From assembly GCA_035771175.1 (NCBI GenBank), contig CM069606.1, positions 28,973,816-29,037,815 on the forward strand: a DNA stretch of 64,000 nucleotides. The letters run 5' to 3'. The stretch comes from Paratinospora sagittata (lineage: Eukaryota > Streptophyta > Magnoliopsida > Ranunculales > Menispermaceae). How positions within the stretch are numbered: the stretch's first letter is position 1; each line of letters begins with the position of its first letter. Under the pieces are notes generated by a model. It had not been told where the DNA came from. It did no database searches and worked only from the letters and a program-made list of their open reading frames with translations. The position numbers were made by a program, and so were the translations under genes. This document shows, in pieces, positions 1-11,322 of the stretch.

Positions 1-578
1 CAATATATACCATGATGATAAAAACTTGATGATTCTAAATGATTATGTGATTAAGATCAAGAATCAAACAAATCAAGTATGATAAAAAATTTCGATTCAA
101 TATAATATAATGTCAACACATAAATCGATATCACAAACTATTTACGAAACCACTTAACAAGGTATTTTGTTATTAAGATCAAGATAGGGTTTCACAAACA
201 CAATCAACACAAAATCAGTTTTAAAGATGATAATATAACCACAAAACTGATTTGCATAAACCAATATCACAAGAATCTAGATATAGAAATATATACCCCA
301 CTAGGTAAGGTTGGAGCTCCAAGATTCTTCTTGTGTGAAGTTGGATGAGAGAAATTACGATCAAGACTTAATAGAAGATGTAGATAGCACTCAAATCGTC
401 TTGAACACTTGCACAAGATGCACAAGATGAATCAATGGATCAAATGTTGTTGAACTTTTGCTTTCAAAGAAGGTTTAAATCACTTAAGAACTTGTTGTTG
501 GCTTGTGTAAAAACTAATACGAAAAATGCACAAATTCTCTAAGTTTTGCAAAAGTTGCTTTTCAAATGAGCAAGTGTG

Positions 579-590
579 GTATTTATAGAT
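579..590 (-). promoter_or_regulatory. TATA-like box of the left-end LTR
   Basis: On the minus strand the bases read ATCTATAAATACC. This is the same TCTATAAATACC context as the TATA boxes of the LTRs at 29458-32410 and 54122-55890. It sits just downstream of the GC-motif array, as expected for a U3/R boundary. Confidence 0.55.
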
Positions 591-595
591 AAACA

Positions 596-945
596 CCTCA
601 CCGAGGCACAAGAATGCGTTCCTTAACATAGGAGCACGTTTTTGGTTTGAAATATGAAAAATTTCATATTTTCCTCCAATCAAGGAGCGCATTCCTTAAT
701 ATGTTCGTTGGGCATAGGAACAAGTTCCTTCAACAAGAGCCACTAACTCTTAAATTTTTTCTATTTTGCCCTTGGTAACTGAAGCGCGTTCCTTCTTAAA
801 GGAGCGCATTCCTTTTACCTGATCAGAAAAACTCTGAGTCTCGAGAAGAGCCATAGGAGGCGTTTCTCTGACAAGGAGCACGTTCCATAAACCCTGATAA
901 AAAATCACCGAGTCTCGGAAAAAAGCTTGAGAGCGCGTTCCTTCA
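596..945 (-). repeat. Array of GC-core near-palindromes (GGAGCGCGTTCC type)
   Basis: About eight copies of a motif of the form AAGGAGCGCRTTCCTT occur in 350 bases of otherwise AT-rich sequence, for example near 681-697 and 799-815. Each copy is a near-palindrome whose outer arms (AAAGGA and TCCTTT) can pair around a GCGCAT centre. The array lies upstream of the minus-strand TATA-like box, where the other copia-type LTRs carry their own hairpin array. Confidence 0.7.
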
Positions 946-1339
946 CTGAGAAGTGAAAAAAACTCAATTTTTTTTTATCATAATAGGTTTAGACCATGGT
1001 GTAAAACATAGACTAACATTTCAAAATATTTTTGACAAGATTGAGGTACAATTAACACATTTAAATGCGAGTGATTCGATCGATTAAACCAATGATCAAA
1101 ACAATAAGTAAAATATACATGAAACGATAAAACCATGCAAAGTTGACAAGATTAATGCATGATAATCACTGATCAATATGTGTATGATAAACAATTATAA
1201 CTAAGTGATAGCATAATTATCAAACTAATATGTGTACATGCATGATTAATTATATAATAATGTATATGCATGAGAATGATAAACTATATGAATGATTTTT
1301 GCAAAAATGAAAATCATGTGTGGTTGGAATATGTAAATG

Positions 1340-2236
1340 TTACTTTGCAGCACTAAGATTCTAATAAAGAAATACAACCATGAAGCTCTTGTTGTTTATT
1401 TTGTAGCCTTTTTCATTTTCAACTTTGTTACAAAATTTGACAAACAATTCACATACTTCCAACTTATGAGCTAAAAAGAATACTCATGTAAATCTAGAGA
1501 AATCATCAACAATCATGAATACATATGATTTACCTTCCAAGCTTTGAGTCTTGGTTGGTCCGAAAAGATCCATGTGAATCAAATCGAGAGCTCTAGTGGT
1601 AGATTGATACTCCTTGCTTTTAAATGATGATCTGATATGCTTGCTTAATTAACATGGTCCACATACCTTGTCTTTTGAGTAAATTCTTTTTGGAATTCCC
1701 TTGGCAAGATCTTTCTTGACTAATATAGATATGTTATCCATATTAACCTGAGCTAGTCTCCTATGCCAAAGCCATGCATCATCACAAGATATAACACTTA
1801 AACATGTAACATTTTGCTTTCTCATATCATCAAAATTTGTGCAATAAACATTTTTATGCCTAGATGCTATGAATGCAGTAGTATTGTTTTCATGTTTAAT
1901 GATGCACCTATTTGCTCCAAATGAAATATTATAACCCTTGTCACATAATTGACTTATGCTCAAGAGATTATGTTTTAGCCCTTTTACATAAAGTACATCA
2001 GAAATAGATAAAAAATTGTTACCAATAGTTCTGATGCCTGCAATCTCTCTTTTGCTGTTGTCTCCGAAGGTGACATTCCCGCCTTCAATACACAAGAACT
2101 TTGACTTATCTCCAGTCACGTGTCTTGTGTTGATGTAACTATTCTCACCTAGTTTTGTTTTGATGATTACAAATAACATACTTATGATAACTAATCTCTT
2201 TGATGTAGTTGTTTCAGTGCTAACTAGATACATCAA
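1340..2236 (-). pseudogene. copia gag-pre-integrase and integrase core, inverted fragment
   Basis: The minus strand encodes the part of a Ty1/copia polyprotein that links gag to integrase. An HVTGD element resembling the end of the protease/zinc-finger linker is followed by the GAG-pre-integrase region with WLWHRRLAQVN and the C..C pair in KVCGPC. After an in-frame stop (a Q codon position reads TAA) the integrase core continues with HMDLFGP and VDDFSRFT, which carry the first catalytic aspartate, and stops near 1340. In an intact element this would be followed by the integrase end, but that part lies on the opposite strand from 2237. The piece is therefore inverted relative to the rest of pol. 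It is non-functional. Confidence 0.85.
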
Positions 2237-4548
2237 ATGGATTCAATTGCATTGTCAGAGCATGCGGAAGGAACAACACCTTACGAAGATATAATTAGAA
2301 GTTATAGAAGAAGTGAATTCGTCAATAAAAATCTTGAAGAATTTGGTAATAATCAAGGTCACACTTACCATCTATCAGTCCCTAAAACACCTCAGCAAAA
2401 TGGTGTAATTGAGAGGAAAAATAGAACTTTGCAGGAAATGCGTAGAACAATGCTAAGAGAGTATAATGCTGCAAACTATTTTTGGGCAGAAGCTATAAAT
2501 ATTGCATGTTATGTAATGAATAGAATACTAATCAGGAAAAATTTGAACAAAATACCATATGAATTATGGAAAGGGCAAACACCCAACCATTAGTTACTTT
2601 CGAGTATTCGGATGTAAGTGTTTCATCCTAAATGTAAAGATAACTTGGATAAGTTTGAACCTAAATCAGATATCGGGATATTCTTAGGATATTCCTCACA
2701 CAGTAGAGCATATAGAGTTTACAACAAATCTTCTAAAATTGTCGAAGAATCAATTCATGCAAACTTTGATGAGAACGAATATAAGAAATATGTTGAGGAA
2801 GGGATTAGGCAGATAACCATTGAAGATGATGAAATCCCCAAGAAAACCCAAAACACAGAAACTGAGAATGAACAATCTTTAGAAACAACAAGATACTCAA
2901 GATTGCTTTAAGGTCACCCTAAAGAATAAATATTAGGAGATCCACAGAAAGGTGTATCCACTAGAGTTTTAAGTCAAAGAGATCTAGAGGTTGTTGCTTT
3001 CGTATCTCAATTTGAACCAACCAAAGTGGAAGAAACACTGAAAGATGAGAATTGGATTCTTGTTATGCAAGAAGAACTAAGACATTTTGTGAGAAACAAA
3101 GTATGAGAATTAGTTCCTAGACCATATCATCAATTAGTCACAGGAACCAAATGGATTTTTAGGAACAAAAAGAATGAACAAGGAATTGTAGTCCGGAAAA
3201 AGGCTAGATTGGTTGCACAAGGGTACAACCAAGAAGAAGACATAGACTTCGAAAAAACCTTTGCCCTAGTATCAAGATTGGAGGCAATAAGGATGTTACT
3301 TGCCTATTCTTGTTACAAAGATTTTCCCTTATACCAAATGGATGTAAAGAGTGCATTTTTAAATGGTTACATCAATGAAGAGGTATATGTGGAACAACCT
3401 CTAGGGTTTGAGGATGCTCACGACCTAGGATATGTGTTCAAACTCCACAAAGCCTTATATGGATTAAGACAGACTCCAAGAGCTTGGTATGATAGACTGT
3501 GTTCATTTCTTTTAGATCATAAATTTCAAAAAGGAAAACTTAATCCAATTTTGTTTATTAAACACCACAATGATGATATGCTTATTGTTCAAATATATGT
3601 GGATGATATCATATTTGGTACATCAAACAAAGAGTTGTGCGATGAGTTTTCAAAAATAATTCAAAAATAATTTGAAATGAGTATGATGGGAGAACTTACA
3701 TACTTTCTCGGTTTGTATATTAAGCAATTGCTAAAAAAACACTTTCATAAGACAATCGAAGTATGCTAAGGAAATGGTTAAAAAGTTTCAAATGAATAAT
3801 TTTAAATCAGTTGATACTCCCTGTAACTCTGGAATAAAATTGGATAATGATGAAAAAAAGAAACCAATTGATCCTAAACTTTATAGAAGTATGATTGTAA
3901 GTCTATTATACCTCACAACAATTAAACCTGATATCATGTTCAGTGTCTGTCTTTATGCAAGATTTCAATCAGAACCTAAAAAATCTCACCTAAAATGTGT
4001 CAAACGAATCTTCAGATACATAAATGGCGCAACCAACTTAGGAATTTGGTATTCCAAAGATACTTTATTTGAACTGAAAAGTTATGTAAATTCCGACTAT
4101 GCTGAAAGTTTAACTAATCGAAAAAGTACTTTGTAATTTTGCCACTTTCTCAAAAATTCTTTAATTTCCTGGTTTTGCAAGAAGCAACACTTAGTGGTAC
4201 TATCCACAGCTGAAGCAGAATATGTTGCAGCTGGAACTTGTTGTTCTTAGGTTTTGTACATGAAACAACAACTTCAGGACTATCAAATTGTTGTAGAATG
4301 TGCTGAAATTTCATGTGACAATATTAGTGCTATTAACATGTCAAAGAATCTTGTGTTGCACTCCCAAACTAAACATATTCAAATAAGACATCACTTTTTA
4401 CGAGATCATGTGCAAAATAGAGATATTAAATTGTCTCACATTGGCACCAAAGAACAAACTAACTGATATTTTCACTAAAGCTTTACCTAAAGACCAGTTT
4501 GTTCTCATTAGAAAAGAGTTTGGAATGTTCTCTGAATCTGACCTATGA
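2237..4548 (+). pseudogene. copia pol: integrase end, reverse transcriptase, RNase H
   Basis: The plus strand carries the distal two thirds of a Ty1/copia polyprotein. It starts in the integrase core with a degraded form of the IRSDHGGEF region, then the PQQNGVIERKNRTLQE motif. Reverse transcriptase follows with [11 protein letters not shown] (about 3340) and the catalytic IYVDDIIFG (about 3594). Next come the KPDIMFSV connection and RNase H with CDNISAINMSKN and SQTKHIQIRHHF, ending in the IFTKALPKDQF tail at 4548. The YVDD form of the active site is typical of copia. Stops and frameshifts at about 2591, 2909, 3104, 3668, 3767, 4136 and 4248 break it into pieces. The motif set and the repeated polypurine tracts that follow favour the Maximus/SIRE lineage. 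Confidence 0.92.
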
Positions 4549-4791
4549 TATTTTGATGCTTACCTCATCACGGGGAGGAGTAATTCATGATACTTTACTA
4601 TTTTTGGTGTTTTCAAAAGGGGGAGAAGTAATATCTATGAAGCATCATAATTATCCATGAAGTCAGGGGGAAACTGTTTATACCGCATAACATTAGTATC
4701 GCATGACATTTTTACCATACATTCATATCATTGTTTAGCTTGCTTCAAAGCCTATAGTAACGTGTTTGAAATCATAAAATAAGGGGGAGAT
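4549..4791 (+). promoter_or_regulatory. Multiple polypurine tracts before the copia 3' LTR
   Basis: Two purine runs lie between the pol stop and the LTR: AAAAGGGGGAGAAG at 4615-4628 and AAAATAAGGGGGAGA at 4776-4790. Polypurine tracts prime plus-strand DNA synthesis, and the one directly abutting the LTR at 4792 is the likely functional one. Repetition of the tract is a known habit of Maximus/SIRE elements and is also seen at 29325-29457. Confidence 0.8.
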
Positions 4792-5209
4792 TCTTAATCT
4801 AATTGCCCTCATGACCCGGATAAGAAAATATATTTTGATGATTACAAACCACATTTTGATTATGATAATATATGCATTGCACAACTAATTTTACATGAAG
4901 ACTCACTTGAAGACTCAGTGATGTATGGTGAAAAAGCTATCAAGATCAAACTGAAGACCATGATCGCTCAAAGACATATCTTTGTGTTATTAGACTGTGT
5001 TTAGGTTGTAGAATCTCTATTATCATTTGATTCAGCAAATGTGCATGATTGCATGGTTTAGTCAATTCGATCTCAAAGTATTTTTTATTGATTTTATCGA
5101 TCACTCAATGAATTTTCAACGTTTGATTTGATGCAAAATACCAAGTGTTTAATCCTATTTTTATTGAGCTTTAAAATGTTGAAAAATGTCAAAACTATTT
5201 TAAGTATCC

Positions 5210-5822
5210 ATCAGGACGCTGATGCATCAATTAGGACGCTACTGTCTTTGCAATGCCCTCTTGTACTTGGTAAATTAGGACGCTAATGACACATTAGGAC
5301 GCTGATAAAGTTCTAGGTTGAATTTGCACTTATCTATCAGGACGCTTACGTCTTGAGTAGCGCCCTCATTGATTCAACCACATGAACTTATCAGGAAGCT
5401 GATTGAATATTAGCACACTGATTGAACTTAAGTATTTCAAGCATCAGGACATTTACGGTTCAGTAGCGCCCTTATGTTATTTTGTTTTAAAACAAGTCAG
5501 CGCGCTGATTGTTAAATACATAAGGACGCTAATAGTGCATATGTTGGAGTCACTTAGCTATCAGGACGCTTATGTTCCAATAGTGCCCTCACAAGAACCA
5601 ACTATGTAACTCATCAGGACGCTGCTTAATCAGTAGAGTACTCATCATTTTTATGGTTTTAAAAGTCTTGAGTAAGTCAGGACGCTTACATTCAAGTAGC
5701 GCCCTCATTTCATAGTTCAGTAGAGTGCTTACGTTGTTTGAGCGCCCTCAAGGAACAAAATGACAAAAGTTGGCTTTACACGTCAGAACACTGATTGACT
5801 AATCAGGACGCTAACCCAGCAC
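5210..5822 (+). repeat. U3 hairpin array, AGGACGCT/AGCGCCCT type
   Basis: About fifteen units spaced 35-50 bases apart contain AGGACGCT followed, often after a short loop, by AGCGCCCTCA. One unit is a perfect 12-base palindrome, TCAGCGCGCTGA, at 5498-5509. The same kind of array is in the U3 of the LTRs at 8437, 12026 (minus), 23814, 29458, 34603 and 54122. Confidence 0.9.
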
Positions 5823-6072
5823 TGTCATAAAGCTATGAACTGTACACGTTTTCAATTTACGTTTTTAGAACTTTTCAAACCTTTTTAGAACGTTTTAAAA
5901 CTTTATCAGAACATTCTATTTTCATGAATGATCAGAAGATTTAGGTGTTGTTGCCGTAATTGCACAGACTGAATCAACCTTTTCCGAGAAAGAATGTATC
6001 CATTGATTTGAAATAACTTTGTGCGCCAAAACATTCTTGAAAAATGTTCAAGTCCAAAGCGCCATTGTTATC

Positions 6073-6083
6073 TCTATATATAT
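6073..6083 (+). promoter_or_regulatory. TATA box of the copia 3' LTR
   Basis: TCTATATATAT lies about 250 bases downstream of the U3 hairpin array, matching the position of the TATA box in the related LTRs. Confidence 0.7.
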
Positions 6084-6415
6084 GCTGCCTTAGAGCATTT
6101 GAAAATACAGAACAAAAAGGAGAAAACTGATAACTTATTCTTCAAATCTTTGAACAGTTTTTCCTTGTGCAAATATTCTTGAAAGTTATACTTCTATTCG
6201 CTGCATAAACTCTTGATACTTTGAAATACTTGAAATCTTCTGGATTTGTCGATCTTCATTCAATATCTTTTTAAAACCTATTGAAGAAGAAGAAAGCTTT
6301 CCAAACGTTTAATTTCAGTTGCACTTCATCTTATATACTTCGCTGAATTCGTGGTAACATAAGGTTTAATCCAAAAGGGAATCATATCTCAATCTTGTAT
6401 CTCAATTATTGGTGA

Positions 6416-7484
6416 CTAGTGGCGCCGCGGCGCCGTTGGGAAATTATGTGTGTTTTTTTTGGCATTTTTGACACGTTTTGGATGGCCAATTTGGGTATTT
6501 TCACCCACACTTGTATATAAGCTCATTTTAGGGCTTGTTTTGGAGATTAAAGAGCATTAGATACAATTAGAATATATTAGAGTTAGTTAGGTTTAGAGAA
6601 TAGAAAGGAGGAAAGAAGAAACTATTGAAGAGGAGAAGTAGCAGATTGAAGAAGCTTGAAGAAGTTGATCATCTTGTCAAGGGGGTTCCTAATTTCATTT
6701 CTTCTTTCTATTTGTGATGATGAACACTTCTTTAATTTTCATTCTTTTATTAATGGATTTGAGTATGAGCTAAACATTTCATCTAGGGATTTGATGGATC
6801 TATATTTTGATATTATGAATTGATATTTTTAAGTGTCACTTGATTGATTCTATTGATTTATTTATGTTTTTCTGATCTTAATGCTTTCAAATCTCTGGCC
6901 AATTTTAGAATGATTTTAGATTTAGAATCTATCACCCGAGAGGGGGGATTTTGGATTGGAATGGGAAGAACATGACCTAGGAAATTTATGTTGAGTTGGA
7001 AAACCCATAAATTCCTATGAAGTTGCTAAAAAGAATCATAGATCTTAAGGAATTTTCTATTGTGTTGGTTTTAAGACTCAGGAGAACAAAACTAATATTT
7101 TAGGATTATAAATTCAATTGATCACTCGGGAGAGAGAATTGGATGAATTGGGATTCTTGACTTATAAATTAATGAGTTAATCAGTGATGTATATGTTTAA
7201 CAATTCATAATTGATAAATATAGTGAAATCATATCCCTAGAACTATCCATCAAGTGATTTTTCTCCAGTTTATATTAGAGTTATTTAATTTTGCTTGATT
7301 TGGTTCAATTTACTCTTTCAGCAATTAATCCATCACAGTTTAATCACCTTGATAAAATCAAGATTATAGTAGTTTTGGGCATTTTTAACAATTAAATTAA
7401 CTATCGTTGAGGATGATATCCAACTCACCTTGGGATTATTACAACTTGACAATCTTACACTTGCGATACAAATATTGACGATCA
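6416..7484 (+). mobile_element. Athila-type gypsy 5' LTR, left-truncated
   Basis: The left edge is at the perfect palindrome GGCGCCGCGGCGCC (6421-6434). A TATA box (6513-6520) follows with the GTATATAAGCT context shared by the Athila LTRs at 37437-38689 and 38703-40211. The right end, TATTGACGATCA, is followed at once by the Athila primer-binding site. The first several hundred bases of a full LTR (beginning TGATAAG) are missing, so no target duplication can be checked. The right end resembles the minus LTR at 38703 more than the plus LTR ending at 38689, so this 5' part and the integrase-bearing part after 21430 may not be the same insertion. Confidence 0.82.
6513..6520 (+). promoter_or_regulatory. 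Athila LTR TATA box
   Basis: GTATATAAGCTCATTTTAGGG is the LTR core promoter context. The equivalent sequence is at about 37747 (plus) and 39676-39686 (minus). It lies about 80 bases after the GC palindrome. Confidence 0.7.
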
Positions 7485-7490
7485 AGTTTT

Positions 7491-7508
7491 TGGCGACGTT
7501 GCCGGGGA
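7491..7508 (+). promoter_or_regulatory. Athila primer-binding site (tRNA-Asp type)
   Basis: TGGCGACGTTGCCGGGGA differs by one base (C to A) from the TGGCGCCGTTGCCGGGGA typical of plant Athila elements. It lies six bases after the LTR end at 7484. It is where a host tRNA would prime minus-strand synthesis. Confidence 0.88.
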
Positions 7509-7714
7509 CAGTGCCAATTTTTCTGTTATTAATACCATTACAAATTGGTTTTGCCAATTTTACTTGCTATTTTTTGAAAATTTTGTTTTCTTCTCTTGAT
7601 AGAATTTTGTGGTTAATGCGAAGGACAAGGAGTGTTGAACTTGTGCTGCTTAATCCCAAAATTGAGCGAACCTTTGGGAGGTTGAGAAGATAAGGAAGAG
7701 TTGAAGAGCCAGCC
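7509..7714 (+). other. Athila leader between primer site and gag
   Basis: About 200 bases of T-rich untranslated leader. I see no gene; the pyrimidine-rich stretch near 7560-7600 is typical of gypsy leaders. Confidence 0.5.
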
Positions 7715-8436
7715 ATGGCGGAAGAGAATGATCAGTTGCTACTGAGAGATTATTTCGAGCCCGTGGTGAAAACAAATTACTCGGGCATAGCAAGACTACC
7801 CATCAATACCAACAATTTTGAATTGAAGCCTGCTTTGATCACAATGGTGCAACAAAACCAGTTTTGGGGAGCATCGTAAGAGGATCCTACAGTGCACATT
7901 AACACATTTCTGGAAATGTGTGATACAGTTAAAATCAATGGGGTGCCCGAAGAACAGATAAGGTTAAGCCTATTTCCATTCTCACCGAGGAAAAAGGTGA
8001 GGTCTTGGTTACAGTCGTTGCTACCAGGTAGTATCAACAATTGGGAAGAAATGGTGTAGAAATTTCTTCAAAAATTCTTCACTCTAGCAAGAATTGCCCA
8101 ACTTAGAACAGAGATAACCTAATTTAAGCAACTTGAGACGGAATCATTGTATGAAGCATGGGAAAGATTCAAGGATTTGTTAAGAAGATGCCCACAACAC
8201 GGTTACCAAGATTGGCTTCAAATCCAAATTTTCTACAATGCAATGACCATGTCTACAAGAACATGGGTTGATGTGGCAGCTGGTGGTACTCTCATGAGGA
8301 AGACAACAAATGAGGCTCTCATGTTGATAGAAGAAATGGCTTCCAATTCCTATGAACACTCAAATGAGAGTGTTCCAACAAAAAGAGTAGCCGGATTGCA
8401 TGAAGTAGATCAGCTGACAGCTTTATCGGGTCAAAT
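7715..8436 (+). pseudogene. Athila gag, N-terminal part
   Basis: From the ATG at 7715 the sequence encodes a plant Ty3/gypsy Gag of the Retrotrans_gag family, the capsid-forming structural protein. Recognisable blocks are DYFEPVV near the start, the EDPTVHINTFLEMCDTVK block, RSWLQSLLPGSINNWEEM, SLYEAWERFKDLLRRCPQHG and the AAGGTLMRKTTNEALMLIEE block. In-frame stops occur at about 7878, 8059 and 8119. At 8437 the gene is cut by a solo LTR and resumes at 11323 after a duplicated CAAAT. Confidence 0.92.
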
Positions 8437-9040
8437 TGTTAACCTATATGGTTCATCCTTAGCACATCCCTAAAGTATACTTGATGAAGTATATTTTGAT
8501 GATCACAAACAAAATATTTTTCTGTGCTAACGAACGTTTCTTAAGAACTTATCTATGCACCAAAGGAAAAGCAAAAAGCCAAGGAACGACTCGATCAAGG
8601 AACTCAAAGCTTACATTCAATGGTCAAGCTCGTTTCAACAAATATACTTCAACGATCACATTCCGATTTCAAGATCGCTTCACTCGAACATTTCGATCAA
8701 GCTTCAAGACTACATCTCTCGATCAACGTCCAAGTCATTCAACTCCAAATTGCTCTCATTAAAGATCTCATAATGAAGAGTTGGATCTAACGATTATGAG
8801 AAAAAAGAAATACACAAAGTATTTAAGGTACATCTTTCTCTAAATGTTATTGCTCAAAATGTTTTTCAAAACCACGCATATATCATTATCATATGTTTTC
8901 TAAATCTGCATATTTTGATTTCGTGTTTTTAACAATATTTCAAATGATTTAATACTATATATTTAATTTGAAATATATTGAGTTTTTATTCACATTTATC
9001 GAATATTTTATCGCGAATAAAAACTATTTTAAAAGAATCT

Positions 9041-9715
9041 TTCAGGACGCTAATGAAATAGCAACGCTCTCCTAAACTTGTTAAGTCAGGACGCTGATAG
9101 GTCATTAGGACGCTAATAACGCTCAAGGTTGAAATGACCTGATTAATCAGGATGCTTACTTGTATTGTAGTGGTCTTCTATATTAGTCAACCTTTGAAGT
9201 TGTCAGGAAGCTGACACAACATCAGCTTACTGAAAGATCTTTTAAAAGTTCTTCAAAGAATGTTTCATTGAGGATGCTGATGGTTATAAGTTGACTAAAC
9301 TATCAAGACGCTTACTGGATAAGAGCGCCCTCACTTTTGGAAATCAACTTAATAACTTTTAGGACGCTGATTGTCCTTCAGCGTGTTTTTAAATTTCTTA
9401 ACTTGCAGGACGCTTACATAGTAGTAGCGCCCTCATGTTTTATTTTATGTTTTAAAGGTAGGACGCTTACTCGGATAGTAGCGCCCTCATGCACTTAATA
9501 GTTTTAAAACATAGCAGGACACTAACTGTTCATTAGCGCCCTCAAGGCTTAAGTCGTCTAAAGTCGTAAGTAAGTCAAGACGCTTACGAGTTAGTAGCAC
9601 CTTCACTTAAGTGTTCAGCAGGTAGCTTATACGTAGTAAGCGTCATCAAGGAACAAAACGACAAAGTTGATATTATGCGTTAGGACACTGATTGCGAAAT
9701 CAGGACGCTAATTCA
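9041..9715 (+). repeat. U3 hairpin array of LTR A
   Basis: About fifteen units. Clear hairpins are AAGCTGA (9208-9214) with TCAGCTT (9222-9228), and ACGCTGA (9364-9370) with TCAGCGT (9378-9384). Both have 7-base stems and 7-base loops. Many other units pair AGGACGCT with AGCGCCCT. Confidence 0.9.
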
Positions 9716-9980
9716 ACTACTGTCACTGTTCGAATGAGTACACTACGTCAGTTTACTTTTTCAGAATAGACACTTGCACAGAGTCATTTTCAGACCTATT
9801 AGAGACCTTCTCTGATACATGAAAGCAATTCTTCTAAAACATTCCTCTTTCATGAAATCTGAAAAGAACCAGAATGTTAGTGAAGATTGAAGTTGCTATT
9901 TTCATATAACATTCTAGCCATTGTGTGAAAATGTTCACATTATTTGAACTTCAAATGTCTAACGGCTATGTCCCACTAAG

Positions 9981-9990
9981 TCTATAGATA
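9981..9990 (+). promoter_or_regulatory. TATA box of LTR A
   Basis: TCTATAGATACC follows the block TCTAACGGCTATGTCCCACT, which is strongly conserved in the LTRs at 23814, 29458 and 34603. It marks the likely U3/R boundary. Confidence 0.7.
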
Positions 9991-10729
9991 CCAACACTTA
10001 GGACCAAACAACTTGCCAATCACTTTGTGTTGTGCCAATACTTTTTGAAAGTTAGTCTGTGGCGAAATGAATTTCATTTTTCTAATCTTTCAATGTATTT
10101 TTCACTGATACCTATACGATTTTCATATTGAGTTTCAAATATATTTCTATCTTTGAAAATCTATTTTTATATTGGTATCAACTCAAATTCTCAGCACTGA
10201 TTCATATCTGGTATCATTCATGCCGATGATAGAATTTGAGAAATAGTTCAATATATACAGTTGTACTTGATTTCATATCTTAAATATTGTATTGATTTAT
10301 ATCAGTAGTTGCGTTAAACTACTGATCGTTGAACCAGAAGTATTCGTACATATATTCTATATCTATTTTGAAAATTGTCAGTGTCTTTGATTTACACCAG
10401 TCCTCTTTAACGTCAATATTTGTTTGGTATATTTTATCTTTCGATAAAGCATTGATTTTCATATCATATCATTCATGCTTTTCGAAACTGCACTTGAGCA
10501 ATACCGAACATTGAAAGGTAAAGGACATAAGATGTATTTCAACTTAACATTACCTATTTCACATTTCATATCTTTGTAATGCTATGTACTGTGCTTAATG
10601 TAAAATGTTCTACTGCGTTAGAACCACCCAACATCTCAGTGTTGTAATGCCGGTGTGTTTCTAGATTGAAACAACCAGGACAAGTAAAGGTAGTTCACTT
10701 GATGATTTCAAAATTGAAATTATATAGGT

Positions 10730-11108
10730 TTTCTCTAAGCCTGTAAAAGAGAAACCGGTTCATCCTCATCCAGTAAAAGGGTAGGTGTGTCCTTAACCCT
10801 AAAAAGGATAGGTTATCTCTTAACCTATAAAAAAGAAACTATTCTTCCTTAGCCAGGAAAAGGAACATGAATTTCTCCTCATCCCGGAAAAGGGAAATAT
10901 GGTTCTTCCTTAGCAAGTAAAAGGAACATGAGTTTCACCTCATCTCGAAAAAAGGAAAATTGGTTCTTCCTTAGCCAATAAATGGAACATGGGTTTTTCC
11001 TAATCCCGAAAAAAAGAAAATGGTTCATCTTTAGCCCATGAAAGGATAGGTTTGCCTTTAACCTGTAAAAGGGCAGTTGCAACGGTTTGGTTCTCACCCA
11101 TAAGAGAA
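10730..11108 (+). repeat. Leader (R/U5) hairpin array of LTR A
   Basis: Thirteen consecutive short hairpins share a CCYRTAA-like loop and have differing stems. Examples are TTTCTCT (10730-10736) with AGAGAAA (10748-10754), GCCTTT (11054-11059) with AAGGGC (11069-11074), and TTCTC (11091-11095) with GAGAA (11104-11108). In the middle, a 60-base unit is repeated tandemly (starts near 10851, 10911 and 10971). The array ends about 210 bases before the LTR end, so it would lie in the 5' leader of the element RNA. Confidence 0.85.
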
Positions 11109-11322
11109 TCAGTTAGTGGATTGAGTCATAATCGGGAGATTAGGTAGTGGACGTAGGCTTGGCCGAACCACTATAAATTTGTGTGTCAAACGTTTGCAAT
11201 TTAGTCTGTGTTCTAATTTGCATAATGTTCCAATACACTCATGTAACTCACTAAGTAATTGAAAAATAATTTTAAAATTGACCATCGCACCCAATTCACC
11301 CCCCTCTTGGGTGGGACCAACA

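Larger units (their letters stand above)
1..1335 (-). mobile_element. Maximus/SIRE-like copia LTR fragment, minus orientation
   Basis: No coding region is present. Read on the minus strand, the stretch has the layout of the copia-type LTRs elsewhere in this window: an AT-rich U3 (about 1335 down to 960), a block of repeated GC-core motifs (about 945-596), a TATA-like box (579-590) and a leader running off the window edge. The minus-strand text near 1080 (a poly-T then GATCG-rich stretch) resembles the U3 of the LTR at 4792-6415. The LTR ends are not visible, so the extent is approximate. The family call is by layout and neighbourhood; it could be a different copia LTR subfamily. Confidence 0.55.
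4792..6415 (+). mobile_element. copia 3' LTR, truncated
   Basis: The LTR begins right after the polypurine tract, with a start (TCTTAATC) matching that of the solo LTR at 54122. It contains an AT-rich U3, a hairpin-motif array (5210-5822), a TATA box (6073-6083) and about 330 bases of leader. It then stops abruptly at the GC palindrome that opens the Athila LTR at 6416-6421. The terminal U5 hairpin block and the CA end seen in related LTRs are missing, so the right end has been lost. Confidence 0.8.
8437..11322 (+). mobile_element. Solo LTR A, Maximus/SIRE-like, inserted in Athila gag
   Basis: This 2.9 kb LTR starts TGTTAACC and ends ACCAACA, giving the TG...CA termini. It is flanked by perfect five-base duplications CAAAT at 8432-8436 and 11323-11327. 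The gag reading continues across once it is removed. It matches the two LTRs of the complete element at 23814-32410 along its length. There is no interior, so it is a solo LTR left by LTR-LTR recombination. It holds a U3 hairpin array, a TATA box and a leader hairpin array. Confidence 0.95.

Noticed and set aside
9041..9715. A CRISPR array
   Set aside because: Repeats are short, degenerate and unevenly spaced, the spacers are not unique in the CRISPR sense, and the sequence is a plant LTR U3.
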